Positions 54,477-62,252 of a DNA stretch of 64,000 bases are shown in pieces; the first letter of the stretch is position 1; each line of letters starts with the position of its first letter. The translations under genes and the position numbers were made by a program. Source of the stretch: JBBATK01 sp044228685 (GTDB taxonomy: Bacteria > Bacteroidota > Ignavibacteria > Kapaibacteriales > NICIL-2). The stretch is taken from NCBI GenBank assembly GCA_044228685.1, contig JBGAUL010000002.1:62001-126000 (forward strand). The letters are read 5' to 3'. The notes below the pieces were generated by a model. The model did no database searches, was not told the DNA's origin, and saw only the letters and a program-made list of their open reading frames with translations.

Positions 54477-55078
54477 CCTTGATTTACGCCATCCTCGCGT
54501 TTGTCATTGGACCGGCAGTCGCCGATTACGCGCGCACTTACAGTCCGGACCACTTCGTCGTCAACGATCGCACACGTCTTCCCAACGCTGTCTGGAACGC
54601 ATCCTATCCTACACCAATTGAGCAACTCAACGATGAGAGTTTCAGTATGGATAGTTCTGCAACGGCGGTTATCTCCTGCGTTGGATGCACTCAATACATC
54701 TTTGAATTCACTCCACAGTTTGTTGGCGAAGGAGAATTCAATGTTGAGTTTCGAACCACCGACATTCTGTATCGCAAACGTGCCAAAGCCGGCATCGTTT
54801 TGCGCTTTGTCAATAACACGATGGAAGTCTGGGAAGGACAGCGCATGCTACACCGCGCCGACGGAGTTGAAATCGGCGAAGGAAATCGCGAGCGAATCGT
54901 TATTGAAAATTTCGCACACGACTACTCAATCACTTTCGGCTGTCGATCGCTCTACCGCGGCACAACTCAGTTACACGCCGCCGATGCAATCGTCATGCAA
55001 TCATCGCCAACACGGAAAGCGATGATCTACAACATCGTGCGCAACAGTGCATTTGATGATTTGAACTGGGGACATTAA
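54473..55078 (+). CDS. Protein of unknown function, coupled to the preceding barrel lipoprotein
   Basis: A 201-residue protein. N-terminal hydrophobic segment (MTLIYAILAFVIGPAVA, possibly a signal or anchor), followed by an all-beta domain (VISCVGCTQYIFEFTPQF, FNVEFRTTDILYRKRAKAGI, VLRFVNNTMEVWEGQRML, RIVIENFAHDYSITFGCRSL). The strand pattern is like concanavalin/LamG-type jelly rolls, and Cys-x-x-Cys (CVGC) could be a disulfide or metal site. Start overlaps the stop of the upstream gene (ATGA). No family recognised. Confidence 0.65.
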   Translation: MTLIYAILAFVIGPAVADYARTYSPDHFVVNDRTRLPNAVWNASYPTPIEQLNDESFSMDSSATAVISCVGCTQYIFEFTPQFVGEGEFNVEFRTTDILYRKRAKAGIVLRFVNNTMEVWEGQRMLHRADGVEIGEGNRERIVIENFAHDYSITFGCRSLYRGTTQLHAADAIVMQSSPTRKAMIYNIVRNSAFDDLNWGH

Positions 55079-55159
55079 GGCAGATCTGTTCTTCAGCTTC
55101 ACGACAATTCTCGCACGCTTCAGCCTTACAATTCACATCCGAACTCAGCTCCTGAGTTC

Positions 55160-56440
55160 TCAGACCATCTTCATTGCCATTCCCAGAACGCGGGATACTT
55201 CGCGTCCATTCACTGCATAGTTGCAGCTTGAGCTTTTATGAAATGTAGGCGCCACCGGACGTCGACTCAACTGATCATCGATTGCACGTTCCAAGACCGG
55301 AACGATGAGCTTGACCTGAGAATAGGGGGCGTGATAAGTGGGTGCGAGTTCTTTGGCGGTCGAGACGATTGTTCCCTCCGGCGCACACACGAGCAAAGGC
55401 TTACGCGCACCGAGGTAATCACCGACAACGGCTGATGCCGCGGGCGAATCTTGAGCAGCGAGACAGCACAGCAAATCTGAATTCACGAGCACGCTGAGTG
55501 CACGTGGGCGATCGAGAAATGCGTGAGTGCGCACAATGTCTTGCAACTTCCATTTCTTGATGAGATGACGATGCTTCTCGCGCATCGGACCAATAAACTG
55601 CACCACTACTCTTCCGCGCAGTTCGGGTCGCTTTGCAAGCAACAACTTCAATGCTTTGAGCAAAGGCTGTGGCGAATCAACTCCGTGAAAATCTTGGTAT
55701 GCTGTAATGAAGCAACCTTCGTGAGGTTCCGCACTCAGCTGTTCAAATTCTCCGGAATCGTAACCATGAGGAACGATGAGAATTTCCTCGTGAGTCAGAT
55801 AGCGAAAGCGACGCAACAAATCTTCTTTCATTCGTCGCGTGGTCGTAAAGATCATAGCAGCCTTACGCAACACCGACTCCTCCATAGCCTCCGAACGATT
55901 GCGGTGCATGGGGGTCGGCAAGCTGTGCAGCGGATTGCCCAACCAGCGATCGCCATAATCGACTGCAAAAGGAATTGCGTGTTGCTCAGCAATATCTTGG
56001 ACTAGGGTAAAATCGCTGAAAGGCGGAGCGGCCGCATAGAGCATGTTGACTGATGTGGAGGCTAAAACTTCTTCGATACAACGTAGTGCTTCTTTGCGCC
56101 AAGCGACGTAGATATCCGGTTGCAATGACCACTGACGAAGCCAGCGTCGCATTGCACTCAGAAATGGTGGCGGCGTTTTTATACTCCCATCAACTTGAAC
56201 TTCAACTCGCGTAAGTGTCTTGGTACGAACAATTTCCACGCCTTGCGCCTCCAATTGCGCAGCCCAAACTTCGTCGCGCGGCACAGTTCCGTCAGGCGCA
56301 CAACAGACCGTGATAACCCGCCATCCGCTGTTTGCCAGGGTTGTTGCTATAGCTGCGGTACGTGCGGCACTATGCACGGATCGCGGCGGAAAATCGTAGG
56401 ATACAATAAGAATTGTCCTGCTGTGCTCTGCACTGCTCAT
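55160..56440 (-). CDS. Glycosyltransferase, GT4-like (GT-B fold)
   Basis: A 426-residue cytoplasmic protein of GT-B type. The N-terminal Rossmann unit begins TILIVSYDFPPRSVHSAART (typical of family 4, 'YxPxxGG'-like loop), and the acceptor domain has YAAAPPFSDFTLVQDIAEQH and AVDYGDRWLG. The C-terminal donor domain carries VVVQFIGPMREKHRHLIKKW, RTHAFLDRPRALSVLVNSDL and the ASAVVGDYLGARKPLLVCAP loop, where the E-x7-E donor motif is not clear. It probably builds surface polysaccharide or lipopolysaccharide; no neighbour of the same pathway is seen. A short GAACTCAG/CTGAGTTC hairpin at 55141-55159 lies just past its stop but lacks a T run. Confidence 0.85.
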   Translation of the reverse strand: MSSAEHSRTILIVSYDFPPRSVHSAARTAAIATTLANSGWRVITVCCAPDGTVPRDEVWAAQLEAQGVEIVRTKTLTRVEVQVDGSIKTPPPFLSAMRRWLRQWSLQPDIYVAWRKEALRCIEEVLASTSVNMLYAAAPPFSDFTLVQDIAEQHAIPFAVDYGDRWLGNPLHSLPTPMHRNRSEAMEESVLRKAAMIFTTTRRMKEDLLRRFRYLTHEEILIVPHGYDSGEFEQLSAEPHEGCFITAYQDFHGVDSPQPLLKALKLLLAKRPELRGRVVVQFIGPMREKHRHLIKKWKLQDIVRTHAFLDRPRALSVLVNSDLLCCLAAQDSPAASAVVGDYLGARKPLLVCAPEGTIVSTAKELAPTYHAPYSQVKLIVPVLERAIDDQLSRRPVAPTFHKSSSCNYAVNGREVSRVLGMAMKMV

Positions 56441-56638
56441 GCTGACTTAAGCCTCTTCACTGCTGCGTGGATTGAAAGGTCTTGCAAATTACGTGATGCA
56501 AATCTCATCATGTCTATGAGAGATTTTTTGTGGAAAAAATAGAGGCATAAGAGCTGAATTCAGGTTGAAAATGGTGTCTTAACGACCTGTTTTCGCACTG
56601 AGACGAAGTGTTGTAGATTGAAGCGAGGGAGCACCGGC

Positions 56639-57112
56639 ATGAATATTATTCTTCTTTGCATTGGAAAAACACAGACTGATTACCTGCAACGCGGCATAGC
56701 CGAGTACGTGCAGCGTCTGAGCAATTACACCTCTTTTAGCATTCATGAATGTGCGGCTGTGAAGAACGCCAAGTCGATGTCGAAGGAGGAGTTGATGCGC
56801 CGCGAGGCAAAGGTCTTTCTGGACTTCATTCAACCTAACGACCGCGTCTTTGTTCTTGACGAACGAGGCACACAGCCAAGCTCAAGAGCATTCTCACAGC
56901 TCATTCAAACAGAGCTCAATGCCGGACGCAAGCGATGCGTGTTTGTGGTTGGTGGTCCTTTCGGTTGCGCCGAAGAACTCATGCAGCGCGCCGATAAACG
57001 CATCTCGCTCAGCTCCATGACCTTGACCCACGACATGGTGCGCCTGCTCTTCGTTGAGCAACTCTATCGCGCCTTCAGCATCCTTAATGGCGAGAAGTAT
57101 CATCATGATTGA
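56639..57112 (+). CDS. rlmH: RlmH, 23S rRNA pseudouridine-1915 N3-methyltransferase
   Basis: A 157-residue SPOUT-family enzyme, the normal RlmH length. Family blocks: MNIILLCIGKTQTDYLQRGI at the start, RRE...FLDFIQPNDRVFVLDERG, the SAM-binding knot region FVVGGPFGCAEELMQRADKR and the C-terminal SLSSMTLTHDMVRLLFVEQL, YRAFSILNGEKYHH. It methylates pseudouridine in helix 69 of 23S rRNA. The frame begins at 56618, but the family starts at the ATG at 56639. It stands alone, with the glycosyltransferase divergent upstream. Confidence 0.96.
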   Translation: MNIILLCIGKTQTDYLQRGIAEYVQRLSNYTSFSIHECAAVKNAKSMSKEELMRREAKVFLDFIQPNDRVFVLDERGTQPSSRAFSQLIQTELNAGRKRCVFVVGGPFGCAEELMQRADKRISLSSMTLTHDMVRLLFVEQLYRAFSILNGEKYHHD

Positions 57113-57271
57113 TGATGAGTAGGTGAAAAAACAGCGGCGACAATATTTTGACAATTCAATGACTAGGGGCTGACAGGCGCCGATCGCCGTGGGGAGAGTT
57201 TTGTACTGTGATTCTGCATCAATCACAATGCAATCACAGACATCATTTGTTTAACTCTCTTCCTACTCATT

Positions 57272-59134
57272 ATGAAAAGCTTGCTCCTTTGTCTTGTCTT
57301 TTGCGTGCTCGCGCTATCAATGCGTGCCGACACGCTGACAATCATTCACTTGAATGATACTCACTCAAACCTCGCTCCCGGCGGTCCGCGCACTGCAGAC
57401 CTCAAAGGCTCTATCGGCGGCATTGCTCGCGCAGCCACCGCAATTGGAATGATCAAAGCCACAAACCCGAATGTGCTAACGCTTCACGCCGGCGACATCT
57501 ACATCGGCGATGTGTTCTTTCAACGCTACTATGGCGTAGCTGAATTACAACTCATGTCGGCTCTCGGCTTTGACGCTATGACGGTTGGTAATCACGAGTT
57601 CGATCTCACACCCTACACTCTTCTCACCGCCCTTGACACTGCTTTTGCAACTGCCAAATCATTTCCACTCTTGAGTGCAAACGCAATTCTCAGCAATGAT
57701 TCTATCGCCGGTCTCCGCAAGTACATCAAACCATACTCAATTCATACAGTGAACGGTATCAAGGTTGGAGTGTTTGGATTGACAACGCCGGCAACGAATA
57801 TTCTCTCTATGCCTGCACCGGTGATAATTGACACCAACATCGTATCAATCGCAACAGAAATGGTTGATAGTCTGCGTCAACAAAAATGCTCGGTCATTAT
57901 CTGCCTATCACACCTTGGCGTTATGCTTGATCAAGCAATTGCGCAGTATGTCGACGGAATTGATCTCATCGTTGGTGGACATGATCACTACGTCTTTGAC
58001 AAGGCGATACAAGTCGCTAACCTCAGCTCCGGTCATAAAGTGCCGATCGTTCAAGCAGGGAGCTTCTATCATGACATCGGCGTCGTCAAACTCGACGTCT
58101 CGAAGAGCGGCGTGAGTCTGATTTCAAACACCGTTCAAGAACTCAACAGCAGCATTCCGGAAGAAGAAAGCGTAAAAGCACTAGTCGATGCAATGGTTGC
58201 TGATATTGAGAATACTTATGGTCAACTCTACACCAAGAAAATCGCCGACGCCGACGATGATTTCGAAGAAGTTGCTGAGCAGCCGATGTCGAATGGCATA
58301 CAGGACACACCGATCGGCAATTTGGTGAGTGATGCTTTTCGTGCTGTGTTTAAGACACAAGTAGCGTTTGAGCCCGGAGGTTCGACAGCGCAGAAGTTTT
58401 ACAAAGGACCACTTGTTGCTGCTGATGCATTTCGCGTGACGAGTTATGGATTCAACATGATTGACGGTCTCGGCTACCGCATGGCAACCTGTACACTTAG
58501 TGGTGCAGAAATCATGGCGGGATTGGAATTCGGTTGTGCCGGTATTGAAGAGAACGACGAGTATCTCCTGCAATGCTCCGGTATGCAGTACGTGTACAAT
58601 CCCAATTCGGCTCCAATGCAGCGCATCAAAAGTGTGAAGATTGGAAATGATGATTTGCAACTCGACAAAGACTATTCGGTTGCAATCAATGAATTCGTCG
58701 TGGCATTCTTGTCATTTCTTGAGATCACTCCGCGCGACGTACAAATACACAACGACTCAACTGAGTTCCGTGTATTTGCTGCCTATGTTCAGGCTAACAA
58801 TAGCATCAAGCCGCAAAGTGAAGGTCGAGTACGTGCTGATGGAACAACAGATGTGAGCTCGCTCAATGCAACAACTGACAACTCCTTGATGGTTGCGCCG
58901 AACCCTAGTTCGCAGTTGGCTAATATCAATCTCCAGCTAAATCAAGCCGAGCATGTACGCGTCGTTGTTTATGATTCACAATTACGTGAAGTCAAAACAC
59001 TGTTTGATGATGAAGCACAGGCAGGTGATCTTCGACTAAGTCTGGATACAACCCAACTCGCAAACGGAGCATACTTCGTGAAGTGCTCAGGACCGTCCAA
59101 GGCCAAAGTCACAGCTTTCGTCGTTCGTCATTAA
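57272..59134 (+). CDS. Secreted 5'-nucleotidase / UshA-family phosphatase with T9SS domain
   Basis: A 620-residue secreted enzyme. Signal peptide (MKSLLLCLVFCVLALSMRA), then the metallophosphatase domain with LTIIHLNDTHSNL, LTLHAGDIYIGDVFF, VGNHEFDL, CLSHLG and GHDHYVF (two-metal site). The C-terminal nucleotide-binding domain follows (about 330-510; IGNLVSDAFRAVFKT, VAFEPGGSTAQK, LEFGCAGIE). A Por sorting domain fills about 540-620. UshA-type enzymes release phosphate and nucleosides from extracellular nucleotides. Together with the giant phosphatase at 9422-17587 it suggests surface phosphate scavenging. Tandem hairpins follow at 59154-59218. Confidence 0.95.
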   Translation: MKSLLLCLVFCVLALSMRADTLTIIHLNDTHSNLAPGGPRTADLKGSIGGIARAATAIGMIKATNPNVLTLHAGDIYIGDVFFQRYYGVAELQLMSALGFDAMTVGNHEFDLTPYTLLTALDTAFATAKSFPLLSANAILSNDSIAGLRKYIKPYSIHTVNGIKVGVFGLTTPATNILSMPAPVIIDTNIVSIATEMVDSLRQQKCSVIICLSHLGVMLDQAIAQYVDGIDLIVGGHDHYVFDKAIQVANLSSGHKVPIVQAGSFYHDIGVVKLDVSKSGVSLISNTVQELNSSIPEEESVKALVDAMVADIENTYGQLYTKKIADADDDFEEVAEQPMSNGIQDTPIGNLVSDAFRAVFKTQVAFEPGGSTAQKFYKGPLVAADAFRVTSYGFNMIDGLGYRMATCTLSGAEIMAGLEFGCAGIEENDEYLLQCSGMQYVYNPNSAPMQRIKSVKIGNDDLQLDKDYSVAINEFVVAFLSFLEITPRDVQIHNDSTEFRVFAAYVQANNSIKPQSEGRVRADGTTDVSSLNATTDNSLMVAPNPSSQLANINLQLNQAEHVRVVVYDSQLREVKTLFDDEAQAGDLRLSLDTTQLANGAYFVKCSGPSKAKVTAFVVRH

Positions 59135-59153
59135 CATCCAAAATTCCAATAGC

Positions 59154-59218
59154 AATCCGAATGTGTGGATTCGGGTTAGGCGCACGCCGTGTGATGAAAA
59201 TCAGCGGCGTGTTTGCTG
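59154..59218 (+). terminator. Possible tandem-hairpin terminator after the 5'-nucleotidase
   Basis: The first stem is AATCCGAAT / ATTCGGGTT (59154-59162 with 59169-59177). The second stem is CACGCCG / CGGCGTG (59183-59189 with 59205-59211), followed by TTTGCTGTTTG. T tract is interrupted, so termination is likely but not certain. Confidence 0.45.
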
Positions 59219-59303
59219 TTTGTGGCCGACTCTAAAAAACAATTGCTCAGCTTGCTTGAAGTCCTGAAATTGGACAACGCCTTCCCCACTTTTTGAGGTC
59301 CAC

Positions 59304-62252
59304 ATGTTGAAGCACGCATTACGCTATTTGCTCTGTTGTCTTTTCGTCGTTGCAACGTTGAACGCTCAGGATAAGTCAACTTATAGGTGGTATTTCGGGA
59401 ACAAGCAGGGATTGAATTTCAATACGAGTCCGCCGACGCTTTTGAACGACGGACAATCCGTGCACATCGAGGGAACGTCGGTTGTGTGTGATGCTCAGAC
59501 TGGCGACCTGCTGTTCTACACTGATGGCAACACCATCTGGGATCGCAACCAAACGCAGATGGCGACGGGATTAAATCCGTCATATTTTTCGAGCACGCAG
59601 TCGGCGCTGATTGTGCGACAGCCGGGTTCGACGAGATTTTATCACTTGTTTACGACAATCAATCAGGGCGGAGGTCCGGGACGCCACTTCGTCATCGACA
59701 TGACGCTCAATGGCGGTCTGGGCGGCGTAGCGTCCAGCAACAACGCGCTCACACCTCTCAACGTAACAGAAAAACTAACTGCAACGCGAGCCTGCAACGG
59801 AGTTGATTATTGGATCATCTTTCGTCGCAACGGTGCAGGTCAGAACGGCTTTTACTCCTACAGACTCACTCCTGCCGGACTAAACACAACTCCCGTCAAT
59901 TCAGTTGTTGGCATTGACATCGTTGGCGTTGCTCCAAACATTGGTGAAATGAAAATCTCTCCCAATGGTCGCTTCCTTGCCAGTGCAAACCACTCAGCCG
60001 ATTGCGAGCTCTTTGATTTCAATAATGCGACCGGTGTGGTATCGAATGCACGAACACTGACTTTGAACACACTGCATTACAACTACGGCTTGACATTTTC
60101 CGCAAGCAGTCGTTTTCTCTATGTCAATTCCGGTTGGTCGGGTCCGCGCGATTCCGTCGTTCGTTTTGATCTCACTGCCGGTTCAATCCAAGGATCTCTA
60201 CAAGTCATCGGTCGAGGCGCATCAGCGCTTGGTTTCATGGAGCTTGCACCGGATGGTAAAATCTATATAGCCCGATACAACACCAAGTATTTGGCAACGG
60301 TATCTAATCCGGACGATCCATCGCCGGTGTTTGTTGATAGTGCCTTTGCGTTGCCCGCAAACACCTTCTGGGGACTACCGAACTTTCCGCAGGATTTGTT
60401 CATTCCCAATTATGCCGGTAACGACACCTTGGTTTGTCCCAATCAACCGGTGCGCATTGGTACGAGTCCGGTGGCTGGATTGAGTTATCAATGGACGCCG
60501 CCCGGAGGACTAGACAATCCCAACGTCGCGCAGCCAACGGCGACAGTTTCGACGACAACGAGCTACACCCTTACTGTCACGGATGCCAATGCATGTCAGA
60601 TCGTTCGCAGCATGACGGTGAATACTCGTCCGCGACCAACAATCGTCATGAGTTCCACTGCTCCCAACAACGCAATTTGTCCGGACGCAAGTACGACAAT
60701 CACTGCCGCACTTGCCGGCGCGCAATCATTTAGCTGGCAACCGGGAAATCTCTCGGGTGCGACGCAAACGGTGAGTCCGAGCGCATCACAGACCTATATC
60801 GTCACCATTGTAGATGCAAACGGTTGTACATGGACAGATAGTATTCGCATCACGATTCGTAATCGTCCCGCACTAACTATCAGCTCCAATCCACCGGCAG
60901 GCTCTAATGGCGTTGTTTCGATTTGCAAAGGAAGTTCGGCGACATTGACAGGAGTTTCACCCGGCGTCGCCAGTTATACATGGAACACCGGTGAGACCAC
61001 GCCAAGCATCATCGTTCGCATCGAGGGAATTTATCAGGTCATCGTCAAGGATGCGAATGGATGCACCAAAGACACCTCAATCACCGTTCGAGTTTTACCC
61101 TTGCCACCGGCAAATGCAGGTAATGACACAAGTGTGTGCGTGAATTCTGCTCTGCAACTACAAGCATCCGGTGGTATCAACTATGCTTGGACAGCTCTGA
61201 CAAATGCGCCAGCCTTATCCGCGAGCAACATTAGCAATCCGCTTTTTACGAGTCCTACTACTGGAAGCTTTTCATATTCGATAATGGTAACAGATACTAA
61301 TGGCTGCGTCAATTACGATACCATTGCAGTCACCGTCAATCCTCTTCCGCTTGTACAAATCACTCCGACAACCAGCGACACATCCATTTGTCCATGCGCG
61401 CAACTCGTACTCACAGCCACAAACGCTATTGCGTATCAGTGGTTTAAAAACGCTCAGCCTATCAGTGGTCAGAACGGACAATTCTTCACCGCCTCAGACA
61501 CCGGCGCTTACACAGTTCGTATCACTGATCAGCACGGTTGCTCCAACACTTCCTCTGCACTCAATCTGAGCTTCATCCCGGTGCAAGCCGTTGTGAGAGC
61601 GAAGGTCTTGGATTCAGCAGCGGCAGGTGAAGATGTGAAGCTAGGTCTGAGTGGACAGGGTACGAACTTCGGTGTCTGCCGCGTTGACTCCGCAACCGTC
61701 TACATGTCCATGAACATGGCACCAATGGCACCGGCTTCCAGTGAGCTTTTTGGAAGTCAGGGTATCGATGGTCGCCGACAACTCGCCATACGCATCAGCG
61801 GCGCATCCGGGACTTTTGCGCGTGAGTTGCGATACATCGGCACGCTTGGTTCAACTGACACGACCATCGTGCGCATTGACTCAGTGAGTTGGGACAAGTG
61901 TAGGATCCCAACAACAACAATTCCCGACACCTTCCATCTTGCCGGGATTTGTACAGCGCGAGGCGTCAAGCGTCTATTCAACTCAATGAATGTTCTCTAT
62001 CTCAGCGTACAACCGAATCCCGTGCATAGCGTCGCGACCTTGCATGTCAATGCCAATGCCGCAGTTGATGTCTGCACAGTTCGCTTGATGGATATTCTTG
62101 GACGAGAGGTGAGACGAGTCTATGAGGGAGCGATACGGGAGGGTGATCAGGACATAGGCATTCCAATTGACGAGCTGCTCGACGGACACTATGTACTCGT
62201 CGTCAGTGCGCTCGATGGTGTAAGCACATTATCGATGGAGGTACGCAAATGA
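59304..62252 (+). CDS. Secreted PKD-domain/beta-propeller protein with T9SS sorting domain
   Basis: A 982-residue secreted protein. Signal peptide to about residue 22 (ATLNAQ). Residues about 25-370 form a propeller-like domain (YRWYFGNKQGLNFNTSPPTL, LLFYTDGNTIWDRNQTQM, ISPNGRFLASANH). PKD-like domains follow at about 375-460, 465-545, 550-630 and 635-780 (YTLTVTDANAC, YIVTIVDANGCTW, YQVIVKDANGCTK, YSIMVTDTNGC, YTVRITDQHGC). A Por sorting domain takes about 905-982. Close relatives are surface adhesins or gliding-type proteins in this phylum. It overlaps the OmpA gene downstream by 4 bases, as seen for cargo-partner pairs. Confidence 0.9.
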   Translation: MLKHALRYLLCCLFVVATLNAQDKSTYRWYFGNKQGLNFNTSPPTLLNDGQSVHIEGTSVVCDAQTGDLLFYTDGNTIWDRNQTQMATGLNPSYFSSTQSALIVRQPGSTRFYHLFTTINQGGGPGRHFVIDMTLNGGLGGVASSNNALTPLNVTEKLTATRACNGVDYWIIFRRNGAGQNGFYSYRLTPAGLNTTPVNSVVGIDIVGVAPNIGEMKISPNGRFLASANHSADCELFDFNNATGVVSNARTLTLNTLHYNYGLTFSASSRFLYVNSGWSGPRDSVVRFDLTAGSIQGSLQVIGRGASALGFMELAPDGKIYIARYNTKYLATVSNPDDPSPVFVDSAFALPANTFWGLPNFPQDLFIPNYAGNDTLVCPNQPVRIGTSPVAGLSYQWTPPGGLDNPNVAQPTATVSTTTSYTLTVTDANACQIVRSMTVNTRPRPTIVMSSTAPNNAICPDASTTITAALAGAQSFSWQPGNLSGATQTVSPSASQTYIVTIVDANGCTWTDSIRITIRNRPALTISSNPPAGSNGVVSICKGSSATLTGVSPGVASYTWNTGETTPSIIVRIEGIYQVIVKDANGCTKDTSITVRVLPLPPANAGNDTSVCVNSALQLQASGGINYAWTALTNAPALSASNISNPLFTSPTTGSFSYSIMVTDTNGCVNYDTIAVTVNPLPLVQITPTTSDTSICPCAQLVLTATNAIAYQWFKNAQPISGQNGQFFTASDTGAYTVRITDQHGCSNTSSALNLSFIPVQAVVRAKVLDSAAAGEDVKLGLSGQGTNFGVCRVDSATVYMSMNMAPMAPASSELFGSQGIDGRRQLAIRISGASGTFARELRYIGTLGSTDTTIVRIDSVSWDKCRIPTTTIPDTFHLAGICTARGVKRLFNSMNVLYLSVQPNPVHSVATLHVNANAAVDVCTVRLMDILGREVRRVYEGAIREGDQDIGIPIDELLDGHYVLVVSALDGVSTLSMEVRK

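Noticed and set aside
55141..55159. Hairpin GAACTCAG/CTGAGTTC just past the glycosyltransferase stop
   Set aside because: An 8-bp stem with a 3-base loop but no T tract on either strand, so I do not call it a terminator.
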